Positions 1 through 9,289 of a stretch of 64,000 nucleotides of DNA are shown here, one piece after another. Source of the stretch: Phoronis australis (lineage: Eukaryota > Phoronida > Phoronidae); assembly GCA_002633005.1 (NCBI GenBank), contig NMRA01000555.1, positions 1-64,000 of the forward strand. Direction: 5' to 3'. Both the position numbers and the translations under genes were made by a program. Positions within the stretch are counted from its first letter, which is position 1, and every line of letters starts with the position of its first letter. Under the pieces are notes generated by a model. It was not told the DNA's origin and did not search any database. It was given only the letters and a program-made list of their open reading frames with translations.

Positions 1-33
1 GATTTGATTGTAACAAGGGCCGGAGGCCTAGTT

Positions 34-38
<5 letters not shown>

Positions 39-90
<52 letters not shown>

Positions 91-97
91 ATATATA
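39..97. repeat. (TA)n microsatellite
   Basis: Almost pure AT dinucleotide run with one interruption (ttt near 77). No function is implied. Confidence 0.95.
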
Positions 98-908
98 GCT
101 CCGCACTAGCAGGTCTTGGAAAAAGTGAATCACCGAAACTCGTAAATTTTCGCCACTGTAAAATACTTCACGTTTGTTTGCTCCGGGTCACGTTTATATT
201 CATGGCTGAATAGACTGAGTGTAATTTGCATGTGACCTGACCCACATTTGAGTATGAAGTGTTGTGCGCTGACTCGATTTACTCACATTGTGGCAGTGCA
301 TATTTGGCGTCAGTGAGGAGAGCCAGGGAGCGGCAATATTGAAGTATTTTTCATGATATTTTCGTATTTGGTATTGCCGAATTTGCATTTTGTCTGTATC
401 TGTGAGGTTTGCTATGCATTTTGTTTTTTTATTTTTAGAACGGAAACAGAGAAGAACTGTGAGAATGTCAATGAGAAATGTTTCACGTCTCTCAATAACG
501 TACTCTTAAAAGATATTAACTCCTCTTGTGACTTGCCAACACTCACAGCTACATAATATCATTAAAACCATCTGTGCATTTTAGATATTAAGTTGCTTCC
601 CTTCACAACCTCCCGTATGCACTTTTACTCCATTCACCAGTCTCACCAAACTGTAAATTCAAAGCAGGTTTTGGAAATATTGTGAGTGAATGGTGCTTTA
701 TTTTTATGGTGAATAGCATAAGAGCCACATCTTACTTCTGAATTTTAAATCACAACCGATTTTGGCGTTGCGATAGTTAGCAAATACGTTACAGTCAAAC
801 ATTGTCTGAAATGCTTGATAGATTACATTAACTGACATGTCCACATAAACCAACTTAAAATAACTGGTTGGTGGATGCTGGTGTAATAAAAAGGCATAGC
901 ACTGTTTT
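98..908. other. No gene seen; short dispersed repeat pieces
   Basis: There is no convincing coding sequence. Two pieces (about 118-160 and 575-650) recur side by side at 8945-9105, so a dispersed low-copy repeat is present here, with about 400 bp between the pieces in this copy only. Confidence 0.5.
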
Positions 909-1281
909 GACAGAAAACAATCATGCCTTCATTTTAAGGTCTAGTTTGATAGTCCAAATTTGCAATAGTTCGAAGGTCCGCGAGTTCGAATTTTCACCTG
1001 TACACATGCACCGTGTTTCACAAGGTCGAAGCCCTCAATGAAGAAATCACATTGGCGATACGTACAAAGGTTCTCATATCTGAAGGTCCGCATATGTGAG
1101 CTTCGATTTGTCCGCAGTCAGGTTAACAGGACACAAAACTTTCCAGGTTTGAAATCTTCGATCGGAGCCCCTTTTCACGAAAATCACTATATGAAGCCTA
1201 TTGTCATGAGGGGTTCAGCAGTATGCAGAGCATCAACAAAGTTTCTAATGAAAATGTTCGCACTTTGTCAGAGTAAATATT
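909..1281 (+). repeat. Duplicated block, partner at 25543-25907
   Basis: About 370 bp align collinearly with 25543-25907, from 'gacagaaaacaatc' to 'ctttgtcagartaaatatt', with scattered substitutions and small indels. Both copies lie on the low-coordinate side of a threonine-rich exon copy (1.4 kb and 32.4 kb). This suggests one duplication event whose second copy was later expanded by insertions. Confidence 0.8.
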
Positions 1282-1349
1282 TTGCTGTTGGACGCGTAGA
1301 TTCAACTGCGGGAGAGGTTATGGTTAAGTTTACGGCTAAGATTTTGATC

Positions 1350-1834
1350 GATTGTGTCGTTCAGCCCTTTGCAACTGTTTTTGAGTCGGAGACAGAGTCA
1401 GTGGTAGAATTTGCCACCGTGCTTGGTGGCGCCGTAGTTGAGGTGTCGTTGAGTTTGTGGTCGATAATATTTCTTGACGCTGTAGTTGATGTCGTGGTTG
1501 AGGTTGTGTTTGGGATTGTAGTTACATTCGCTGCTGGGGTCGTGGATGGGATCGTGGTTGCATTCGTGGTTGAGGACGTGGTTGACGTCGTGGTTGACGT
1601 TAATTGTAGTTGAGATTGTGTTTGGGATTGTGGTTGGGACTGTGGTTGGGATTGTGGTTGATGTCGTGGTTGACGTCTTATTTGGGATTGAGGTTGGGAT
1701 TGTGGTTGGGATTGTGGTTGACGTGGTAGTTGAAGTCGTGGCTGGAACTGTGGTTGGCGGGGTAATTGTAGTCGTGGTCGTGGTCGTGGTCGTAGTTGTG
1801 ATCGTGGTCGTGGTCCTGGTCGTGGTCAAGGTAG
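1350..1834 (-). pseudogene. Threonine-rich mucin-like exon, copy 1 (frameshifted)
   Basis: On the minus strand this encodes runs of Thr with Ser, Ile and Pro (repeats such as TTIPTT), the composition of a heavily O-glycosylated extracellular stalk. It begins after an acceptor-like AG at 1835-1836 in phase 1, matching the better copy at 32421-32885. Near 1600 the threonine frame is lost (ACC/ACG codons shift to read Asn-His-Asp) and resumes one frame over, so there is at least one indel. The splice donor of the 32.4 kb copy (CAG|GTGAG) is replaced here by GGCTGA. Seen: composition, repeat structure, frameshift. Inferred: a decayed exon of the transmembrane protein family whose membrane exon is at 5750-8025. 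The opposite strand reads as Val-rich and is a shadow. Confidence 0.55.
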
Positions 1835-3070
1835 CTAAAATTGCATAAAACAATGCTGCAATGACTGAATTATGAGTCGCGAAGAACAAAACTCCTAATC
1901 AAAAATAAAAATCAACTTGAACTTTTCTTTTTATCACAACTTTAATTTTTGCCAAAAATCAGGTGTTTTGGAACAAGTTGTTTTGGAATAGAATTGTAAG
2001 AACCACATAAGGCTCTCTAATGCAGTTCTCTAAAAATCGTAACTACTGTGTGCACATAACGCAACATCTATATGCATAAGGTTAAACACCGATTCACATA
2101 TTCCAGACATGAAAATTAAAGGCAAAGTGTGCATTTCAAATCATGACTCATCAAAGAAAACCCAAAGAAAGATATGCTAACACGCTTTGCATTGCTGCCA
2201 AAATTAGGGGAACGGTACCGCCATAAGACAGTGGGAAATATGGCCAAACAAAATAGTCACTCCAAAATGTATTGTGCAAGAATACAACAGTGGAAGCTAC
2301 ACCGATTGATGTGAATTTTTTCACAACCATGTTATAAAAGGAAGATGTACAAACTAAGGTGACTGATCGTTTGCTGGCAAGATTCACACACGCGGTTTTT
2401 GCGCAGAACAAGTGAATTTGTTTTCGACAGTGTATTGGTAAAACACCGCGGCTTTCACCTGTACAAAATAAAAAATTAAGTTCAAAATATCACGGTTGCA
2501 TAGTGAATCCCGGGATTTTTTCAGGCTAAAAGGTTGCATTAAGAGAAGTGTTTAATACTATATGGTTACAGTAAATGGAAAATCGAAAAGAAATCTCACG
2601 ACGTGAGATACTTGATTACGAGTAATGGTATAAATTTCAATATCCTTTCATCCCAAAATAAAAATCTTAAGTGGACAAAAGCAAAATTAACAACTAAGTA
2701 GTTTTCAAAACCAAAAAATAATAGCCGTTTGTGTTTAGGCCCATACGCCCATACCTGAAACGTAATTTAATGCATAAGAGTCATATCAGTAGAAAACCCT
2801 TTACCAGTTCTTGATGGTGTCGGATTACTGAAGAAGGAAAAGACAAATGATTTAATTCATAAATTTATAAATAAGGTTTATTTTTGTTTAATTGTGAAAA
2901 CCAGGAGTGTTACGAAAATAAAAAAATAACAGGGTGTAATAGTAACATGAAAAGGAAAGGAACCACAGAGGTAGTGTAAATGACTAATTGAACCAACAGG
3001 AAAAAATTATAATGATTCAAAAGATTTCTACCCTAGCAAGACAAAAAATTTAGAAAATGGCTCCCTCACA
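1398..3070 (+). repeat. Segmental duplication, copy 1 (partner 32475-34050)
   Basis: The Thr-rich array and about 1.2 kb beyond it align collinearly with 32475-34050, including stretches such as 'ggtgttttggaacaagttg' and 'ttataaaaggaagatgtac'. The non-coding flank is about as well conserved as the exon, which argues for genomic duplication rather than retroposition. Confidence 0.9.
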
Positions 3071-3119
3071 TAGGTGAGCAAATAAAAATACACCACTGTC
3101 TGCCTTCGTTTCTGTTATT

Positions 3120-3343
3120 AGGTGCAAGCGCTTGGAGCCGACCTCCGAGGATGCAGTGTACCGTATGTGTAAGAACTGCAAGCTATGCTCTCGTCACTTC
3201 AAGGAGTCCATGTTAAAGAATGCTTGTATAAAGATCAAGCTGGTATGGATTGCAGTGCCAACAATATTTGATATCCCGAACCCACCAAAAATGAAGATGT
3301 CAAAAAGTTTTCCTGAAATTATGTATATTACGGCTCTGGAATA
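3120..3343 (+). CDS. Partial THAP zinc-finger domain exon (C-terminal half)
   Basis: An acceptor-like 'tttctgttattag' is followed by an open frame containing KLCSRHF (the C-x2-H half of a THAP zinc site) and AVPTIFDIP (the AVPTIF-type box that closes THAP domains). The first Cys pair (C-x2-4-C) would be on an upstream exon; none was found in the preceding 2 kb. The frame stops about 20 residues after the domain. THAP domains are DNA-binding modules of P-element- and Kolobok-type transposases and of host transcription factors derived from them. Either a real second exon or an isolated relic is possible. The exon lies just outside the duplicated block that ends near 3070. Confidence 0.5.
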
Positions 3344-5339
3344 GATATATTTGCATATTTCGTTATATTCTCACATAGCATTTTACTGGGACACAACGCG
3401 TAGAGAGGCTAATTGGTAAAAGCGTGTTTTTCAAATTTTTACTAAGGTTGATCAAACTGAATCATTTTATGAAAGGTTAGCCTGTGATTTTGTAGAGAGC
3501 CAAAGTGAAACTGATGGATCTTTCAGAGTCCGAAAGGATGGTTGAAATTTTGATCAAACCCAAGCTAAATTATTTGAAACAAACTATCAAACAGAATTTT
3601 ATTTAAAAACTAACATTTTTGGAGAAAAATCCCTATTTTCTCAATTTAGATGTGCACCCGTTGAAAGTGTTAACTTGACATTTTGGTATTTTTATCCCGC
3701 ATTTAGAAGCGTTTGTGTGAATTTTGTAGTGTCCTCATGCATACATGATGTAGGGGATGAAATGCATTTTCTCTGTTCTTGTGTTTTCGTCACTGATCTC
3801 AGAACAGCCTTATTTGAAGGTCATGTTGGTTTGTCCCACTATTGCTGAGCTAAGGATACATAATCAGTTTTCATCTTGATGACAAACTCTTCTGTCAGTA
3901 AATTAGTTTTCACATTTCTTTGACGAAAAAAGCTATTGTTTACTAGTGAATTAATAGAGAGTGAGAATGTTCGTCATATTTTCTTGCTGTCTTGTTATAT
4001 GTGTTGCCTATTTTGTACGTTTTTAGAGATTGTGATTGATAGAAGCACCTGTTGCGGCTAGGTAACGGATATGATCTCGTGCTCAGGCACTAATTTACTG
4101 TTATTGACTCTTATTGAAAAGAGAAACAGTAGGCATATGAAATTTAATTTTGGTCTTGTCATCCAAGTCTTCTTAGTTCAATTTGTATGAAGTTGTTTGA
4201 GTGGTGAGTATTGAGATTGCTGTTCAGTCCCCCTTAAAATATTTTGTCATGATATTTTGCAATTTTGACTAGTTAAGAATGGTGATATACTCAATGTTAA
4301 TGTGTTTTGTAAGTTGTGAGCTATTCTACTTCTTAGCAAGTGACTTGTATCTATAATGGATAGTGGAATAGTGGGGAGTTTACCCTGTACTGGCATGTCA
4401 CAAAGAAATAATTTTCTAAAATTATATGTGAGAGTGCATCAGAATGGATTACAATGTTGTGGCAGGGATGAATTGCCTTGCTTTCCTCCTTTTACTTGTG
4501 TAACACCCACCGCACAAAACAATTATCTGCTATGCTAAAAACCTGGTGCATTGAATATGGATCACATGCGAAATTGTTGGGTGGAGACGAAATCAGCAAT
4601 GAGCTGTAATGGCATCGGGGTGGGGGTATCTAATCACTATGAATAGATAATTGGTCTTTGAAGTTGCGCCAACTTCGTTTCAGGCAAGCGCAATTTTCAG
4701 TCTCAATTATACACAAAATTGTATCAGATACAAAAGCGTGGAAGTGTGGACTTATATCATAAAAACATTTAGTTTTTCGTCGAATCATGCGACCCATAAT
4801 TAAGTAACTCTAGAGTGTTCATGGAACCCCTGATCTAACAAAGTTAATTCGATAAATTTAATAAAAAGAAGTGCTACTGAGGTGACCTTGGCCGGAGTAG
4901 AAAAAGCCGGTGGGTTCATTTAGCTCAGGGAAGTAGTGGCAGTGAGTTTGTCGACAGCAGATCTCATCTGGCCGGGGAAGCAAAACTGATTATGGGTGAC
5001 TAACAGTAGCGAGCCGAGGTACGTTTGGTAATGCCCGGGGCGATTTCTTGCCCCCCCCCCTGTACTCGAATGCATGAACTCTATATTAGTAAGAAAACTA
5101 AAAAGATGAATCCTAAAGTAGAAAAAACCTGACCCAATCTCCATATTTGTGCTAATCAGTAAGTTAAATTGAATAAAGTTTCTATTCTGTTCACGAAAGT
5201 AATTGTGACACATTGATAATTGTGATGCTGTGGGGTATAGCTGTGCATCATATCTCGACGATAGACTTAAAAATACAAAACAACACTGACTGGGAGGCTG
5301 ACACTAAAATATGGGGACCTTTATAATGACTTTCCTTTT
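3344..5339. other. No gene seen
   Basis: AT-rich sequence with only short open frames lacking recognisable domains. A poly-C run sits at about 5051-5060. No repeat partner was recognised inside the window. Confidence 0.5.
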
Positions 5340-5365
5340 ACCAGGAAGAGATAACTCTTCCTGGT
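5340..5365. other. Perfect 11-bp hairpin
   Basis: ACCAGGAAGAG, a 4-base loop ATAA, then the exact complement CTCTTCCTGGT. It lies about 385 bases downstream of the stop codon of the minus-strand lysine-rich gene, so it could fall in or near that gene's 3' untranslated region. It does not match the histone 3' stem-loop. Confidence 0.5.
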
Positions 5366-5431
5366 ATTTCTGACCTCCTCAAGACACTTTGTTGGTGCAG
5401 CCTGGTTAGCAGGCGTGCCTTCATAAACCTT

Positions 5432-5446
5432 TCATTTTATTTTATT
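5432..5446 (-). terminator. Possible polyadenylation signals of the lysine-rich gene
   Basis: Read on the minus strand the segment contains overlapping AATAAA and AAATAAAAT motifs about 300 bases after the stop at 5750. AT-rich sequence makes chance matches common, so this is only a candidate. Confidence 0.3.
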
Positions 5447-5749
5447 ATGTTAATTAATCTTGTCAATCAACATGTACACAGATATCTGTATTTTACTTCA
5501 CCTAATTATCTCCGACTGGGCCAACTTGAAAATCAGTGTATTCACTGAAGTGGTCACCCAGCCTTTTAAAGAAGTTTCAATGAATAAATCAAGATTAAGC
5601 TTCTTGACCACCTTCTTTATCATTTCCTTCCGTTTCATTAGAGTGTTCGTTTTGCATTCATATCGCCATATTAAATCCTCCCTGGCTCCCCCCAGTAAAG
5701 TTGGGCTTGACCATCTCGCCCAAAATGTGTATAAAAATTTAGAAACTGG

Positions 5750-8025
5750 TCATTCTTCTTTCTTCTTCTTCTTCTTCTTATTCTCCTTTTTTGTGTCTTC
5801 ATCTTCCGTCTCATCTGTAACGCCATGTGTACTCTTTGCTGATTTATTAAGGAGACTGTCGTCCACTTGACCACCACTTTCACCAATTGCAGAACCTTTA
5901 TTCTGATCATTCCCGTCCTCTTTCTTTTTCTTTAAGGGTTTTTCTTCATACTGAGCGTTCTTCAGAGATTTAAAAGTTTGGGCACTATCTGTGCGACCAT
6001 CATTTGAAACATGTTGTTGACTACCTCCGCTTTTCTTTTTCTCCTGTGCAACCAAATCGCCCTGTGTGCTCGTGAAGGATTTGTCAGGTTCCGTGCCGCC
6101 AACACTGAGATCACTTTTTCTTTTCTTCTTTTTTTTCTTAGTGCTTTGGTCTTTTTCCTTAATTACAGGGTCCACGTTGCCATCAGCGACAACAGTACGA
6201 GAGCTTCGATTGTCGTCACTCTTTTCTTCATTCTTCTCTTTTTTCTTGGAGCGTTTTTGTTCCTTTACAATCTCGTCATCAGGTGTATTCTTAACCGATT
6301 CCCCTACTACAGGAACACCCGTGAAGCCATCATCTACGTTAGAGTAAATAGCATGCGTCTGATCACCCAGATCTTGTTTCTTCGTTATTACAGGGTGATA
6401 TGAAATCGCAACCTGATCAACACGAGAACTTCGATTCGCCTCAGTACTTTCTTTTTTCTTCTCCTTTTCCTTAGACCGCTTTTGTTCCTTTTCAACCTCG
6501 CCGCCAGGTGTTTTTTTCACCGAATCTCCAATTGCGGGAGCAGCCTTGGAGTCATCTTCCGCTGCAGAATGAATACTTTGCTTTTGATCACTCAGCTCTC
6601 CTTTCTTTTTCTTTTTCTTCTTCTTGGAAGGTTTGCCTTCCAGTTCAACCGAAACTCCATGTGTGCTCGTAAAGGACTTGTCAGCTTCCGTGCTGCCAAC
6701 ACCGAGATCACTCTTTGTTTTATTCTTCTTTTTTTTCCCACTGCTTTGGTCTTCTATCGTTATTACAGGGTCATTTGAAATCGATGCCTGATCAACATGA
6801 GAGTTTCGATTCGCGTCAGTATTTTCTTTTTTCCTCTCCTTTTTCTTAGACCGTTTTTGTTCCTTTTCAACCTCTCCGCCAGGTGTATTCTTCACCGAAT
6901 CTCCTGTTGCAGGAGCATCCTTGGAGTCATCGTCTGTACCGGAATGAGTAGTTTGCTTCTGATCACTTAGGTATCTTTTCTTTTTCTTCTTCTTGGAAGG
7001 TTTGCCTTCCAGAGCAACCGAATCTCCACGCGTGCTCGTGAAGGACTTGTCGGTCTGCTCAGCTTCTGTGCTGCCATGATCACTCTTTGCTTTCTTCTTT
7101 TTTTTCTTGGTGCTTTGGTCTTTTTCCATAATTGCAGGGTCTACGCGGCCATCAGCGACAACAATACCAGAGCTTCGATTGTCGTCACTCTTTTCTTCTT
7201 TCTTCTCTTTTTTCTTGGAGCGTTTTTGTTCCTTTACAATCTCGTCATCAGGTGTATTCTTAACCGATTCCCTGACTACGTGAACACCTGTGAAGCCATC
7301 ATCCAGATTAGCATTAATAGTACGCGTCTGATCAACCAGCTCTTGTTCCTTCTTTTTCTTTTTCTTGGAGGGTTTGCCTTCTTTTGTAACCGCATCGTCA
7401 ATTGCATTCCCCTCGGCATTTGCCGGTAGGTATTCGCCCTGATCGGAATCAAGCTTTTGATCACCCTTCTTCTTTTTCTTAGAGGGTTTGCTTTCCTTTG
7501 CAGTTACAAGCTTCTCCGTACTCGGATCAGTCCCTGCTCCGCTGATTCCTGATCGTTTCTTCTGCGTCGCTTGACCGTGATCCTCTGTACCTTCGACTGG
7601 TTGGCTCTCTAACCTAGTTCGTTTCACCTTTTTAGAAGCTATCACGTTTTCTATGTCCGCCTTTTCTGTTTCGGTTCGTTCTTCTTTAACCGCAGTGCTA
7701 TCTGGTTTAATAACGTCAATGCCATGTAACTTTTCGTCACCACTCCTTGTTTCTCGGTGTTTTTTTGTTTGCGGTGTTGGTAATACTGTATTTGTCACAT
7801 CTCGTGTCTGTGATTGCACTTCCGTTTTTGGAGAAACCTCTTTCTCTGTTAGAAACGCGTCGCCTTTTTTTTGCTTTTCCTGCACATCAGCATTGTGCAG
7901 TATTACCTGCTTCTTCTTTTTTCTTTGCTTCAAGTACCAAACTATGCCACAAGCGAACAACAGGAACAGCACACCCCCAACGGCCCCAGCGATAATGCCT
8001 GTTGTTGGTGATTCGGCCATTTTAT
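5750..8025 (-). CDS. Single-pass membrane protein with lysine-rich repeat tail (terminal exon)
   Basis: Long uninterrupted frame. An acceptor-like 'tttgggttgcag' ends at 8026, so the exon probably starts at 8025 in phase 1 (first full codons AAA ATG GCC). The frame also stays open upstream to an ATG at 8092, so an unspliced start cannot be excluded. Numbering from 8092, residues 32-53 form a membrane helix rich in Gly/Ala/Leu, followed by a KQRKKKK stop-transfer cluster; the remaining ~725 residues would be cytoplasmic. They are dominated by KPSKKKKKK, EKEQKRSKKKEK and DQSTKKKKKK clusters arranged in units of about 124 residues starting near 239, 363 and 486; the third unit is extended by a partial second copy. 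The tail ends in a Lys/Glu run and TGA. I recognise no enzyme domain. Phase 1 entry matches the donor of the Thr-rich exon at 32421-32885, suggesting a mucin-like extracellular part. A broken paralogue lies at 28.17-29.6 kb. Function unknown. Confidence 0.7.
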
Positions 8026-8487
8026 CTGCAACCCAAAACAGCACGTGTTTAAAACTTTGGTTGCAGACTTTGAGAAGTTTGATCGTGGTCATATTTACTT
8101 AACTAGTTTGCGTCCAAACACGCTACCACAGTAACAGACACATTTTAGCCGATCCCTACTGAAATTATTTGATTTTTTATGGCATTTTTAATTCTTCAGA
8201 CTGACCAGCTGTCTTTTTGTATAATGTGCAAGTTTTGTGCAAAAAATGTCAGGCCTGTGGAAGCTATGATATAATTTCCTCGAAAAAAATCACAATTAAT
8301 TAGAAATACGATACGATCGTGACTTTTCCATCTAGCTGTCACTGTAGTCAACATTACATGTTTCCCTGGTCACCAAGAACTCTAAAAATGAAATTTCGTA
8401 GCCTGATAATTAGAAGTTAAACATATCTTTAGAAGAATTGAGATCCTTAGCAAGAACGTATCTTAACCCTTGAACAGTAAACATGAT
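8026..8487 (-). other. Probable intron upstream of the transmembrane exon
   Basis: No coding potential apart from the frame that continues to 8092. It separates the membrane exon from the threonine-rich relic at 8488-8799. Confidence 0.35.
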
Positions 8488-8799
8488 TCAATCCGTTAAC
8501 GAATTTGCACTGGAAGGGACTATTGAGAAAACGAATTTTTCATTCGTATGAAAGTGAATCTCAGCCATTGTGGGGGTTGAAATTGGGGGGAGCACTTTGG
8601 TTTCATTTCTGGTGTCTATGGTGGTGGTTATACTGCTGGGTGATGATGTGAAGTGTGTTTTTGAGCGCGTAGCTGACATCGTGGTTGAATCTTTAGTTGA
8701 CAGTGTCACTGGTTCTGTGTTTCGCTTGCATTGAATTCGGGATTGAGGTTGTGTTTGGGGACGTGTGGGAACTCTTGGTAGCACGTGCTGTAACTGTGA
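8488..8799 (-). pseudogene. Threonine/serine-rich exon relic, copy 3
   Basis: On the minus strand a strong acceptor (ttgttttttgccag) is followed in phase 1 by Thr/Ser-rich codons; the frame then shifts and continues with STTM..., SSITTTIDTRNET. The NET-V segment aligns with the end of the Thr-rich exon at 32.4 kb (STTVDKENETSV). The donor is not conserved: GGCTGAGA stands where the 32.4 kb copy has GGTGAGA. Its position directly upstream of the transmembrane exon makes it the natural extracellular exon of that gene, but the frameshift and missing donor suggest it is no longer used, unless another exon lies upstream. Confidence 0.5.
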
Positions 8800-9289
8800 C
8801 TGGCAAAAAACAAATGTGAAGAACGCTCATTCCTAACCACCCGGTAACTTTAGTCCACTACATTCGGAAACCGGCTTGTCTTCACGTGGGATTGGTTTAA
8901 TGTTCAACGAAGAGAAAAAAAAGCAAAATATCTATAGCATCGCATTACCGTTTCTTGAGAAAAATTAATCGACGAAACTCGTAAATTTTCGCCAAATAAT
9001 ACCGTTAAAAGACCCCATGTGTGCATTTTAGTTATTAATTTGCTTCCCTTCAAAAATCCCGTATGCATATCTACGCCATATCTGGAAATCCAGTTCACTG
9101 ACCAGATCTAACGTGCCGGTCCCGGGTGACAGCCAAGATGGTGTTTAAATAATCTCTGTTTCTACGAGTCACACGATAAAATGTCTGTGTAAGCTTAGCG
9201 TTAGACATTCACGATGACTCTCTCATTACTATAATACGGGGAAATGTTACGTCCGAGTACTTCTGATAGACAAGACTCCTATGGTGATT
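8800..9289. other. No gene seen; small repeat shared with the window start
   Basis: Contains about 8945-9105, a shortened copy of pieces at 118-160 and 575-650. No coding exon was recognised. Confidence 0.45.

Noticed and set aside
1038-1848. Plus-strand valine-rich open frames
   Set aside because: They are the antisense reading of the threonine-rich array (Thr codons ACC/ACG read Gly-Val-Val in reverse). Codon bias and homology support the minus strand.
5671-8102. Phe/Leu-rich frames on the plus strand and short Arg-rich frames on the minus strand over the lysine-rich exon
   Set aside because: Shadows of lysine codons (AAG/AAA) read antisense or out of frame.
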